A DNA stretch of 64,000 nucleotides from Clostridium novyi NT (lineage in GTDB: Bacteria > Bacillota > Clostridia > Clostridiales > Clostridiaceae), in assembly GCF_000014125.1 (NCBI RefSeq), contig NC_008593.1, positions 1,736,001 through 1,800,000 of the forward strand. The letters are read 5' to 3'. The position numbers were made by a program, and so were the translations under genes. Of this stretch, positions 1 to 8,583 are shown piece by piece (position 1 is the first letter of the stretch; every line of letters begins with the position of its first letter). Below the pieces are notes generated by a model. That model was given only the letters and a program-made list of their open reading frames with translations. It did not search any database and had not been told where the DNA came from.

Positions 1-183
<183 letters not shown>

Positions 184-205
184 TTACCTTTGTTTATTTA
201 ATATA

Positions 206-745
206 TCATAAAAAAGTTAATCTATAGGCAAGATTATTACCATAGACATACTTGTGTATACTTATATCACTTATATTTGAGTCTTTTTCTTCCCAGTCAT
301 CCATCCACTCAAGTTCATTGACGAGAGACTCTCCATTTGCAATCATCATGCTCTGTCCTAACTCATCTTCAAAAATGTATATATAAACAAATTTTAATTT
401 GTTATTTTCAATATCATTAATTATATTATTTATTAATTCTTCTTTTTTATTATAGTGATTTTTAAAATTTTCTTTATAGAACTTGTCGATTTCCACATCT
501 AAATCAACTTCTATTTCTTTTTGCTTTAATTCATTTATAATTTTTTCCATGTAAAACCCAAAATACTGATCTCCTAATGCATATAAACTACTTATATTTT
601 TATTTTCACCAATAATCTTGTTTATATATCTTATTGCTTCTTTTGTATTATCTAATTGTAGATATCCATATATAATTTGGACGCAATTCATAAAGTCATG
701 TCTTTCTTTTCTAAATGCATTTATAAACTTTTCAATATCCTCCAT
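206..745 (-). CDS. Spo0B-like sensor kinase dimerisation-domain protein
   Basis: A 179-residue protein whose N-terminus carries the Spo0B-type motif around RHDFMN (His16 followed by Asp17 and Asn20), then a GYLQL helix. In Bacillus, Spo0B passes phosphate from Spo0F to Spo0A through the equivalent histidine. The C-terminal half (about 100-179) is acidic and not recognised. The position between rpmA and obgE matches Bacillus spo0B exactly, which is strong context. Most clostridia have no full Spo0F/Spo0B phosphorelay, so the role here (orphan phosphotransferase or structural relic) is open. A strong terminator separates it from rpmA. Confidence 0.75.
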   Translation of the reverse strand: MEDIEKFINAFRKERHDFMNCVQIIYGYLQLDNTKEAIRYINKIIGENKNISSLYALGDQYFGFYMEKIINELKQKEIEVDLDVEIDKFYKENFKNHYNKKEELINNIINDIENNKLKFVYIYIFEDELGQSMMIANGESLVNELEWMDDWEEKDSNISDISIHKYVYGNNLAYRLTFL

Positions 746-772
746 AATAATCCCCCATCAAAGAAAAGCATT

Positions 773-797
773 TTAAAAAAGCACCCTATTGGGTGCC
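773..797 (-). terminator. terminator/attenuator after rpmA
   Basis: On the minus strand a GGCACCC / GGGTGCT hairpin with an AATA loop is followed directly by a run of T. It lies just past the rpmA stop and before the Spo0B-like gene, so it should separate high ribosomal-protein expression from the downstream genes. Confidence 0.85.
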
Positions 798-802
798 TTG
801 AA

Positions 803-1102
803 CTATTCAGCTACATTTTCTATTTCTACAGGATAAACGCTAGCTTGTTTTTTACTTCTGCCAACTCTTTCGTATTTTACTATTCCGTCTACTTTAGCAT
901 AAAGTGTATCGTCTCCACCTCTACCAACGTTAACACCTGGGTGGATTTTTGTACCTCTTTGTCTTACTAAGATATTTCCTGCAAGAACAAATTGTCCATC
1001 TCCACATTTAGTTCCAAGTCTTTTAGATTCAGAATCTCTTCCGTTTTTAGAACTACCTACTCCTTTTTTATGAGCAAATAATTGAAGGTTCATTAATAAC
1101 AT
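803..1102 (-). CDS. rpmA: 50S ribosomal protein L27 with cleavable N-terminal extension
   Basis: A 99-residue L27. After [10 protein letters not shown] comes the conserved mature start [14 protein letters not shown]. Firmicute L27 is made with this short extension, which the protease Prp removes after the F-A pair; the gene just upstream encodes Prp. The first ATG (1102) is preferred because GAGGAGGTG sits about 7 bases before it, against 16 for the second ATG. L27 reaches the peptidyl-transferase centre of the 50S subunit. Gene order L21-Prp-L27 is conserved. Confidence 0.97.
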   Translation of the reverse strand: MLLMNLQLFAHKKGVGSSKNGRDSESKRLGTKCGDGQFVLAGNILVRQRGTKIHPGVNVGRGGDDTLYAKVDGIVKYERVGRSKKQASVYPVEIENVAE

Positions 1103-1105
1103 AAA

Positions 1106-1432
1106 TTACACCTCCTCTTCCCTTACATTTATATAATCTCTATATCCTTGTTCCATGCTTCTAAGCCCAAGTAGCATTGTATGTAGTAAAACCTGACATG
1201 ATTTTATATCTTCCATGGTTTTCTCTTCTATACTTAAACTTAAAAATCCGTCTACTATGCGATATTCAGCATGGATATTTAAAACTTCTAGAATGCCAAT
1301 AAGAGTGGTTTGTGATATTGCAGATACAGCACTACATACTATATCTTTGTTATATTCATCAAACCCTGCATGACCTTCTATTTTAAAAGAAACGATGTTC
1401 TCATTCTTCTTCTTAAAAATAGCCTCAATCAT
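1106..1432 (-). CDS. prp: ribosomal-processing cysteine protease Prp (YsxB family)
   Basis: A 108-residue protein of the YsxB/TM1457 family. The catalytic dyad is visible as His21 in the EGHAGF motif and Cys33 in DIVCSAVS, which match the His and Cys described for Staphylococcus Prp. It cleaves the N-terminal extension of L27, encoded by the next gene. It lies 2 bases after the rplU stop and 3 bases before the rpmA start, clearly one transcript with translational coupling. Confidence 0.93.
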   Translation of the reverse strand: MIEAIFKKKNENIVSFKIEGHAGFDEYNKDIVCSAVSAISQTTLIGILEVLNIHAEYRIVDGFLSLSIEEKTMEDIKSCQVLLHTMLLGLRSMEQGYRDYINVREEEV

Positions 1433-1434
1433 AA

Positions 1435-1746
1435 TTAAGCTTCAATTCTTTCGATTTGTAACTTAGTGTAAGGTTGTCTGTGACCATTTTTCTTTCTAGA
1501 GTCTTTCTTTGGTTTATACTTAAATACAACAACTTTTTTAGCTTTTCCTTGTTTAAGTACTTTAGCAACAACCTTTGCTCCTTCAACTACAGGAGCTCCA
1601 ACTACTAGCTTACCGTCTTTATTTACAGCAAGAACTTCAGTTAATTCAACGTTTGAATCCACTTCAGCGTTTAGCTTTTCAACGAATAAAACGTCTCCTT
1701 CTTGAACTCTGTATTGTTTTCCACCTGTTTGAACTACAGCGTACAT
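1435..1746 (-). CDS. rplU: 50S ribosomal protein L21
   Basis: A 103-residue L21, [18 protein letters not shown] at the N-terminus and the basic [20 protein letters not shown] segment near the C-terminus. A longer reading from GTG at 1755 would start inside the ribosome binding site GGAGGTG, so ATG at 1746 is chosen. It is the first gene of the rplU-prp-rpmA transcript, behind the L21 leader RNA and a sigma-A-like promoter. Confidence 0.97.
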
Positions 1747-1754
1747 TAATAACA

Positions 1755-1832
1755 CCTCCTTATAAGAGTCTCGCCACCGTCGGTACTCAAATTACTTTGA
1801 GATTTCTCACCTTATGCGTGCGGTTTACAAAT
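1755..1832 (-). ncRNA. ribosomal protein L21 leader RNA
   Basis: The untranslated region before rplU ends in CGACGGTGGCGAGACTCTTA followed by AAGGAGGTG, the conserved core of the Firmicute L21 leader (Rfam L21_leader). This structure is thought to give autogenous control by L21. The 5' edge is set by the promoter at 1836-1864. Confidence 0.8.
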
Positions 1833-1835
1833 GCC

Positions 1836-1864
1836 ATTTTATCACACACCATATTATTTGTAAA
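1836..1864 (-). promoter_or_regulatory. sigma-A-type promoter of rplU operon
   Basis: Reading the minus strand: TTTACA, 17-base spacer, TAAAAT. It lies directly before the L21 leader and overlaps nothing but the end of the RNase G intergenic space. Confidence 0.7.
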
Positions 1865-1872
1865 GACAATTT

Positions 1873-3318
1873 TTATCCATATATTTTGATATTTTCAAGT
1901 TTTTTTATTTGACTTGCAAATAGTAATGGTTCAACTTTAAAATATTCTAAATTGCTTATGAAATTTACATATATGCTTTTATGCATACCCTCTATTTCTT
2001 CTATAAACTTAATAATATCCCCAAGAATATCTTTCTTATATATCTCATCTATTTCTATATATATATCTTTTATATTATAGCCTTCATCTATTTTTGTAAT
2101 CTCATCTTTTATTAACTTATTTAAGTATTCTAGCTTTATTCTCTTTGATTTTCCATGACACATTGAACAATCTTCTTCTATGTATTCTGATATGGCTTTC
2201 CCCCTTCTTTTTCTAGCTATTTGCACTAAATTAAGTTGGGTAAATGGATAAATCACTGTTTTCTTCTTATCTTCTTTAAATTCTTCTTTTAAAATATGCA
2301 TTATCTTTTTCTTGTATTCATAGTTATGAATGTCTATAAAATCTATAATTATAATTCCACTTAAATTTCTCATCATTATTTGTCTTGCAATTTCCTGTGC
2401 CGCTTCTAAATTAGTTACTAAAGCTGTCTTATCTATTGATGTTTGTTTTGTATTTTTCCCCGAATTAACATCTATAACATACATTGCTTCTGTTCTGTCT
2501 ATAACTATATTTCCGCCACTTGGCAAAACTATTTTATTATTTCTAAGAGATAGTATCTCTTTTTCAATATTATAATGACTAAATAAACTTTGCTTTCCAC
2601 TGTATACTTCTATTTCTAACTCTAGATCTGATTTATCTTCTACAAATTCCTTAATATACTCAGCATCATCTTCATTATTTACAATTACTTTTTTAGTATT
2701 AAAAGTTAATATATCATTTAGTATCCTTCCAAGTGTACCTCCGCCATTATATAAAAGCTTTGGTTTTAATGAATATGTACCTTCTTGTACTATTTTTTTA
2801 TAATTATCATATAGCTTTTCTAATTCTTTATTTATATCTTCAATAGTTGCATCTAAAGCATTGGTTCTAATCATTATACCTATATCATCTGGTTTATTTA
2901 TATTGTCTATTATATATGATTTAAAGTTATCATTATCTTCTATTTTTTTTGAAAAACCTATTTTTTTATTATGAGTTACTATAACTACATATCTTCCTGG
3001 AACACTTATAGAACTTGTTACTTTAGGCCCTTTTTCCCCTAGTGATTCCTTCATAATTTCAACTAAAACTTCATCACCATTTTTTACATCATCATTTTTA
3101 AATTTATGATTAAGATACATGTATGCGTTTTTATCGTATCCAATATCTATAAAAGCACATTTAATAGCTGGTACTATATTTTTAACCACACCTTTGTATA
3201 TTTCTCCTGGAGATGGCTCTAACTTTTCCTCTTCTATGAAACATTCTTTTAATATGTCATCTTCTCTTAATACAATTCTTAAAATACCCTCTTCTCGTTC
3301 TATATAAATTGTTTCCAA
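1873..3318 (-). CDS. rng: ribonuclease E/G family protein
   Basis: A 481-residue RNase G-type endoribonuclease. An S1 RNA-binding domain is seen at about 35-120 (GEIYKGVVKNIVP, AFIDIGYDKNAYM). The RNase H-like catalytic region contains IDVNSGKN and IIIIDFIDI with the metal-binding aspartates, and CSMCHGK provides the Zn-link cysteines. It lacks the long RNase E C-terminal tail. The start is TTG (3318), with GAGGTGG a few bases upstream; the next residues ETIYIEREE fit the family N-terminus. It lies upstream of rplU, a common clostridial neighbour, and processes rRNA and mRNA 5' ends. Confidence 0.93.
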   Translation of the reverse strand: METIYIEREEGILRIVLREDDILKECFIEEEKLEPSPGEIYKGVVKNIVPAIKCAFIDIGYDKNAYMYLNHKFKNDDVKNGDEVLVEIMKESLGEKGPKVTSSISVPGRYVVIVTHNKKIGFSKKIEDNDNFKSYIIDNINKPDDIGIMIRTNALDATIEDINKELEKLYDNYKKIVQEGTYSLKPKLLYNGGGTLGRILNDILTFNTKKVIVNNEDDAEYIKEFVEDKSDLELEIEVYSGKQSLFSHYNIEKEILSLRNNKIVLPSGGNIVIDRTEAMYVIDVNSGKNTKQTSIDKTALVTNLEAAQEIARQIMMRNLSGIIIIDFIDIHNYEYKKKIMHILKEEFKEDKKKTVIYPFTQLNLVQIARKRRGKAISEYIEEDCSMCHGKSKRIKLEYLNKLIKDEITKIDEGYNIKDIYIEIDEIYKKDILGDIIKFIEEIEGMHKSIYVNFISNLEYFKVEPLLFASQIKKLENIKIYG

Positions 3319-3342
3319 AATTCCACCTCTTTTTAATACTTG

Positions 3343-3960
3343 TTATAAAATTTCATAATCCTTATCTTTCAGTCTATATCCATCTTTAAACATCTTATGT
3401 ATTATACTCATTAGAGCTTGTGCATCAAATATAGCATAATGCCTATTTATTATAGGTATATTTAAATAATTTAATGCCTTGTCTAATGATGCATTTTGAC
3501 CTATACCGTAAAACTCTTTAAATTCTAGGGATAAATCTAAATAATCTTCCTTTAAAAAAGGAAGATTAATACCATATTTATTGCATACCGTTTTTAAAAT
3601 ATCATATTCTGCCTTTCCCCAGGAAATCCAAAGTGTTTCTTTGGGTGTGTATAATTGTTGCAGTTCTAAAAAAACCTTATTGATTTCTTCTCCATTTTTT
3701 ATATCATCATAAGAAAATCTTCCACCATAAATACTTTTACTTTTATCTTTACTATTCAAAAAATATCTAGGCTTTATAACTTTACTATACTTTTGAGTTA
3801 AGCTTTCACTTTTAAATATAACTCCAACTTCTATTATTTCTTGAAAATACTTTTTAGCTTTATTTTCAACAATTTTGGTAGTTATAAATTCAAAGTCTAT
3901 AGCTAACAGATTGTATGGAATAAAAATAAATTCCTCATCTTCTACCAAATAAAAGCTCAT
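3343..3960 (-). CDS. DnaQ-like 3'-5' exonuclease (DEDDh)
   Basis: A 205-residue protein with all five DEDDh residues in the usual spacing: Asp22 and Glu24 (AIDFEF), Asp120 (GKAEYD), His174 and Asp179 (NRHYAIFDA). These bind two metal ions for 3'-5' exonuclease activity on DNA or RNA. The size and stand-alone form resemble KapD-type or inhibitor-of-KinA-pathway exonucleases rather than the Pol III epsilon subunit, but substrate cannot be told. It sits 24 bases upstream of rng and could be co-transcribed with it. Confidence 0.8.
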   Translation of the reverse strand: MSFYLVEDEEFIFIPYNLLAIDFEFITTKIVENKAKKYFQEIIEVGVIFKSESLTQKYSKVIKPRYFLNSKDKSKSIYGGRFSYDDIKNGEEINKVFLELQQLYTPKETLWISWGKAEYDILKTVCNKYGINLPFLKEDYLDLSLEFKEFYGIGQNASLDKALNYLNIPIINRHYAIFDAQALMSIIHKMFKDGYRLKDKDYEIL

Positions 3961-4032
3961 TTATATTCTCCTAAGATATAATATTTATAGTATTAATTAT
4001 ACCCTATTTACAATCAAAGTAAAACTGCACAT

Positions 4033-4073
4033 AAAAATATTCTTGCCAAGTTTTACTTTGCAAGAATATTTTT
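4033..4073. terminator. bidirectional-looking hairpin terminator
   Basis: Arms AAAAATATTCTTGC and GCAAGAATATTTTT (14 bp, perfect) around a 13-base loop. It closes the leftward radical-SAM/sporulation transcript that ends at 4102. Confidence 0.8.
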
Positions 4074-4101
4074 CATATCTATACTTATATTTTATATTAA
4101 A

Positions 4102-4815
4102 TTATTGTCCTAAATATTCTAAAAGAGTTACTAACTTTTCTTGTTCATATGAATATAATTCTTGTCTTTCAATATAAACAAAGGCTTCTTTATCTATTCC
4201 GTCAACATGTTCTTTTATATAATCAGACATTATTTGTGCTGAAAGATTATCTACACTTCCACAGGATACTAAAGTATTTATATATAGCTTATTTTCTTTT
4301 ATCTCAAAATCAATATTTTTAATTAAAGCTCTTATATTTACTTCTTTTTCTCCCTTTTTAGTCTTTTTCATTATCTTCCACTCATCTAATGATAATAGAC
4401 TTTTTAATCCCTCTTCAACTATATCTTGATCTACACACTTTAGCACAATTTTATAATCTGCTGCTTTTACTGCTGCCATAGATGGAGGTGTCTTTTTTTC
4501 TCCTAATTTTTCTTTAGCCTTCTTAACATCTAAAATTTCAATACCTATTGGAGTATTATTGTTTAGTGTATCTTTTATTACTTTTTCATCTACTTGTTCC
4601 TTAAATTCAACATCCATATATTCTCCCTTAGATGCAACCCCTACTGATAAAGGTTGTGCTATAGATAAGATTATATGAGGATTAAATCCTTTTGAATACT
4701 CAACAGGTAACTCTGATCTTCTAAGAATTCTTTGTATAGTTCTCATTAAGTCTAAGTGAGCAACATATTTTATTTCATCACCTTTAGTGTACTTTATTAA
4801 ATATCGCGTTTTCAA
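4102..4815 (-). CDS. DUF2344 / TIGR03936 radical-SAM-associated protein
   Basis: A 237-residue protein, MKTRYLIKYTKGDEIKYVAH at the start, with DLMRTIQRILRRSELPVEYS and GFNPHIILSIAQPLS typical of TIGR03936. The family always accompanies, or is fused to, the B12-type radical SAM protein encoded upstream, with which it overlaps by 32 bases. A reading from ATG at 4842 would put the ribosome binding site AAGGAGGG inside the gene; TTG at 4815, 9 bases after AGGAGG, fits both the family start and the RBS. Function is not established; in clostridia the pair sits near rng and ribosomal genes, suggesting RNA modification (inference). Confidence 0.85.
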   Translation of the reverse strand: MKTRYLIKYTKGDEIKYVAHLDLMRTIQRILRRSELPVEYSKGFNPHIILSIAQPLSVGVASKGEYMDVEFKEQVDEKVIKDTLNNNTPIGIEILDVKKAKEKLGEKKTPPSMAAVKAADYKIVLKCVDQDIVEEGLKSLLSLDEWKIMKKTKKGEKEVNIRALIKNIDFEIKENKLYINTLVSCGSVDNLSAQIMSDYIKEHVDGIDKEAFVYIERQELYSYEQEKLVTLLEYLGQ

Positions 4816-6655
4816 AACATGTTCCCTCCTTAAAACTTTCATTTGTGTTTATACCACAGTTTTTACATCCTTGTCTACAATCAGGAGTAAGCTCTGCTTT
4901 TTTTGCTTTTTCGTTTTCTCTAATTAAAAACTCTTTTGATACTCCAACATCTATAAAATCCCAAGGTAATACTTCATCATAACTTCTTTCACGATAAGCA
5001 TAGAATTCTCCGTCTACATTACATTCATCTAATGCTTCCATCCAAGTTTCAAAGTTAAAGTATTCTCCCCAACCATCAAATTTAGCACCTTTTTCAAAAG
5101 CTCTTATTATAACATCACAAACTTTTCTATCTCCTCTTGCAAGTATAGCTTCCATATAGCTTACTGGAGATTCGTGCCAGTTGTATTGAATTCTCTTGCT
5201 CTTAACAGAATTTCTTATAAGTCTAATTTTTTCCTTAACAACTTCCATTCTATCTTGTGGAGCCCATTGGAATGGAGTAAATGGTTTTGGTACAAAAATA
5301 GATGTACTTAAAGTAACTTTAAGTCCCTTTTGTCTTTCTTCTTTAGGTATTTTATAGTATTCTTCTACAACTTTTTCTCCAAGTTCTGCAATTCCAATTA
5401 CATCTTCATCTCTCTCATAAGAAAGTCCTATCATGAAGTATAACTTAATAGTTGACCATCCTGATTTAAATGCATTAGATACAGAATCCATTAAGTCTTG
5501 TTCATTAACACCTTTATTTATTATGTCTCTCATTCTTTGGCTACCAGCTTCTGGTGCAAAAGTAAGTCCTGTTTTTCTTACCTTTTGAATTTCTTTTATT
5601 AAATCCACACAGAATGCATCTATTCTTATAGATGGAAGTGATACTCCAACTTTTTTATCTTTGTATTTTTCGATTAATTCATTTATAAGTCCTTGTATAT
5701 CAGAATAATCGCAAATACTTAGTGATACTAATGATACTTCTTCATATCCAGTAGCTTTTAAAAGCTCATCTACTTGTTCCATTATCTTTTCTTTAGTCTT
5801 TTCTCTAACCGGTCTATAAATCATTCCTGCTTGACAGAATCTACATCCTCTTGTACATCCTCTGAAAGTTTCTATTGTAACTCTATCATGAACTATTTCT
5901 CCATAAGGAACTATAAGCTTATTTGGAAATTCTACTTCGTTAAAGTTATTTATGATAGCTTTAGTAACTTTAGCTGGTACATCATCATATTTTGGCTTAA
6001 ATTCTTTTATAGTTCCATCTTCATTATAAGTTACATCATAAAGACTAGGCACATAAATTCCTCTTATAGTTACAGCTTTTCTTAAAAATTCTTTCTTGCT
6101 TAATCCTTTATCTTTACACTCTTTGTATAAATCTAAAACTTCATCTAACTGAACTTCCCCTTCTCCTAAAGCAAAAAAGTCTGCAACAGCATATAAAGGT
6201 TCTGGATTATAAGCACATGGTCCTCCGCAGAAAACTATTGGATCATCCTCTGTTCTATCCTCTGCCCTTATAGGAATGTTTGCCATACTTAACATATTTA
6301 ATATATTTGTATAACTCATTTCATACTGAAGAGTAAATGCTACTAAATCAAATACTTTTAAAGAATCTTTAGTTTCTAGCGTATACATTGGAATATTGTT
6401 TTTTCTCATTTGCTCTTCCATGTCTGGCCATGGTGCAAAAGCTCTTTCACAAAACGTATCTTCCCTTTGATTCATAGTGTAATAAAGTATCTTTGTACCT
6501 AAATGTGACATTCCAACTTCATATACATCTGGAAAACAAAAGGCAACTCTTATATCAACTTTATTTTTATCTTTTGAAAAGGAATTTAACTCTCCCCCTG
6601 TATATCTAATAGGTTTTTCAACCCTACACAATATATCATCTGAAATTTTGTTCAT
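4784..6655 (-). CDS. TIGR03960 family B12-binding radical SAM protein
   Basis: A 623-residue protein. The N-terminal cobalamin-binding-like domain (about 30-150) includes DVYEVGMSHLGTKILY, the radical SAM cluster motif is CTRGCRFC (CxxxCxxC), and a cysteine-rich tail (CRQGCKNCGINTNES) may hold a second cluster. The start at 6655 is chosen over the upstream ATG at 6691 because AGGAGG lies 7 bases before it. It is partnered with the DUF2344 protein. Known homologues have no proven reaction. Confidence 0.88.
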   Translation of the reverse strand: MNKISDDILCRVEKPIRYTGGELNSFSKDKNKVDIRVAFCFPDVYEVGMSHLGTKILYYTMNQREDTFCERAFAPWPDMEEQMRKNNIPMYTLETKDSLKVFDLVAFTLQYEMSYTNILNMLSMANIPIRAEDRTEDDPIVFCGGPCAYNPEPLYAVADFFALGEGEVQLDEVLDLYKECKDKGLSKKEFLRKAVTIRGIYVPSLYDVTYNEDGTIKEFKPKYDDVPAKVTKAIINNFNEVEFPNKLIVPYGEIVHDRVTIETFRGCTRGCRFCQAGMIYRPVREKTKEKIMEQVDELLKATGYEEVSLVSLSICDYSDIQGLINELIEKYKDKKVGVSLPSIRIDAFCVDLIKEIQKVRKTGLTFAPEAGSQRMRDIINKGVNEQDLMDSVSNAFKSGWSTIKLYFMIGLSYERDEDVIGIAELGEKVVEEYYKIPKEERQKGLKVTLSTSIFVPKPFTPFQWAPQDRMEVVKEKIRLIRNSVKSKRIQYNWHESPVSYMEAILARGDRKVCDVIIRAFEKGAKFDGWGEYFNFETWMEALDECNVDGEFYAYRERSYDEVLPWDFIDVGVSKEFLIRENEKAKKAELTPDCRQGCKNCGINTNESFKEGTCFENAIFNKVH

Positions 6656-6728
6656 TAAATTTCCTCCTACGTTGAACATGTATTTTATCAATACATTTTA
6701 TCACAAATAAAAAAATAAAATCAATTGT

Positions 6729-7673
6729 TTATGCTTCTTTATTACACTCATCTTTCCAATCTTTCCATTCATCTATAGCCATTTTAGCTAATTTATCGAT
6801 TTCATCCACAGTATTTATATACTCTTCTATGCTTATATTCCCGTAATTTTTTAAAGCCCTAATAAGTTCTTCCTCATATATTATACTTACTACCTTCATA
6901 TCATCATTTAAAATAGTAAATAAATTATACTTATTTTTATCAACTATTCCTAAAGCATCTAAAAGATTTTTCTTATAGTGTATTGAAACACTTCTATTTT
7001 CCATATATCCTTTTTTTATAAATTTATATTTTTTCTTTACTATATCTCCCATAATTAAATAAACTATCCTTTCTTTTTCTTTATATGAAATAATAACTAT
7101 GAAAATCCCTATAATACCTATGCTAATATTTTTCATGCCAAGCACTGTTGAAATGCAAAAATAGACATATATAAGCATTCCAATAACCAAACTTATATTT
7201 ACGGTTATTTTATTAGCTCTTTTGTAAAATGTCTTCATGGCTAAAATATCTCTTAATATCCTGCCTCCATCTAAAGGAAGTGCAGGTATCAAATTAAAAG
7301 TACCTAAAGCTAAATTACTTATATATAGTAACTGCAGGTACTCACTTGAAAACTTTATATTCAAAAAATAGCCTATCATAGCAAAAATTAAATTGAATAA
7401 AGGTCCACTTAAAGATATTATTAAATCTTCCTTAGGATCGGCTTCATCTAAATCTCTAAGTTTTAAGACAGCCCCTATTGGAAGAATCTCTATACCAAAC
7501 CCCTTAAATCCTAACTTTTTTGCCGTTATATAATGTACCATTTCATGAAAAAACACAAATATAAATGATACAATCATTTTTCCTTTAAAACCTATGATTA
7601 AGAGTATAATAATATATGGTATAGAAAGCTTACTTATTTTAATCATTAACTGCTTTTCTTTTTGTATATTCAT
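6729..7673 (-). CDS. SpoIVFB-like site-2 protease (M50)
   Basis: A 314-residue membrane protein. FHEMVHY gives the zinc HExxH motif and LPLDGGR the third-ligand NPDG-type motif; four to six hydrophobic helices fill residues 15-200. The C-terminus (about 215-310) resembles a CBS domain, as in SpoIVFB, which cleaves pro-sigma-K in the mother cell. The start codon overlaps the upstream stop (TAATG), so it is translationally coupled to a SpoIVFA-like partner. That pairing favours SpoIVFB over other M50 proteases. Confidence 0.82.
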   Translation of the reverse strand: MNIQKEKQLMIKISKLSIPYIIILLIIGFKGKMIVSFIFVFFHEMVHYITAKKLGFKGFGIEILPIGAVLKLRDLDEADPKEDLIISLSGPLFNLIFAMIGYFLNIKFSSEYLQLLYISNLALGTFNLIPALPLDGGRILRDILAMKTFYKRANKITVNISLVIGMLIYVYFCISTVLGMKNISIGIIGIFIVIISYKEKERIVYLIMGDIVKKKYKFIKKGYMENRSVSIHYKKNLLDALGIVDKNKYNLFTILNDDMKVVSIIYEEELIRALKNYGNISIEEYINTVDEIDKLAKMAIDEWKDWKDECNKEA

Positions 7674-8407
7674 TAATTTTTATTTTCCAAAACTTTTTCT
7701 AATCCCTTATCTTGACCCATAAATAATATCTTAAATCCCATGGAATCTCTTTTACCATTAATATAATTTTCTGCTATAATATCTCCTTTTTTTACTTCAT
7801 CACCTTTTTTAACTAAAATCTTATTTAAACTAAAATATTTACTTTCAATTCCCTCACCATGATCTATCAATATATAATTTCCACATTCACCATCTTCACC
7901 ACATTCTTTAACTTTTCCATCATAACTTGCTGCAATTTCTCCTTTTTCAGTTACTTTTAACTTTATTCCATCTTTATTTTCTTCTATAGTTCCCTCAGTT
8001 GGTAACTTAAACTTTTGCTTTATCTTTTCTTTTATTGTCTGTCCTCCTGCAAATTTCACCTTAGCCTTTTCCATGATTTCTAAAGCGATATCTTGTACAC
8101 TTTTATTTCTATCTATATGCTTAACACTATTAATTACTTTTCTATAATTAAAATCTTTATTAACAACATCTTTACAATAACTATATGCTGTCTTTGTCTG
8201 TGGAGTTACTACAAATCTGCACATAAGCACAAACAATAACATAACAAAAACCCCTGTTAAATCTTGGATTATCCTTCTTGCAATAAAACTTTTATTTTTT
8301 TTATGCCCCAAAACTTTATTGCTATTACCGTGTCTCTTCATATTATAATTTGATTTATTTGTAAAAGTTTTATAGTAATTCTCATACTGAGAATTATAGT
8401 TTCCCAT
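7673..8407 (-). CDS. SpoIVFA-like protein with degenerate M23 domain
   Basis: A 244-residue protein with one membrane helix (about 48-66, DLTGVFVMLLFVLMCRFVV) and a C-terminal LytM/M23-type beta fold (about 130-244, YILIDHGEGIESKYFSLNKI). The zinc ligands of active M23 peptidases are missing: the usual HxH near the end is replaced by GFKILFMG. SpoIVFA, the regulator of SpoIVFB, is a degenerate M23 protein of similar size. With the coupled M50 gene downstream, a SpoIVFA role is the best reading. Confidence 0.72.
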   Translation of the reverse strand: MGNYNSQYENYYKTFTNKSNYNMKRHGNSNKVLGHKKNKSFIARRIIQDLTGVFVMLLFVLMCRFVVTPQTKTAYSYCKDVVNKDFNYRKVINSVKHIDRNKSVQDIALEIMEKAKVKFAGGQTIKEKIKQKFKLPTEGTIEENKDGIKLKVTEKGEIAASYDGKVKECGEDGECGNYILIDHGEGIESKYFSLNKILVKKGDEVKKGDIIAENYINGKRDSMGFKILFMGQDKGLEKVLENKN

Positions 8408-8511
8408 TATCTTCCCCCCTTATATTAGATTTAACTACTATAAATATATATTTATATTTTTTATTTTCTATTACATTAAATTTGGGTAAGTATTTTATTT
8501 GTTCTAAAAAT

Positions 8512-8562
8512 AAAAATCTAAGATAACCTACTTTATTATTAAGTAGATTATCTTAGATTTTT
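8512..8562 (-). terminator. terminator after nadC
   Basis: Arms of 22 bases (from AAAAATCTAAGATAA to TTATCTTAGATTTTT) with one mismatch and a 7-base loop, lying between the SpoIVFA-like start and the nadC stop. Confidence 0.85.
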
Positions 8563-8583
8563 ATATATTTAAATTATATATAA

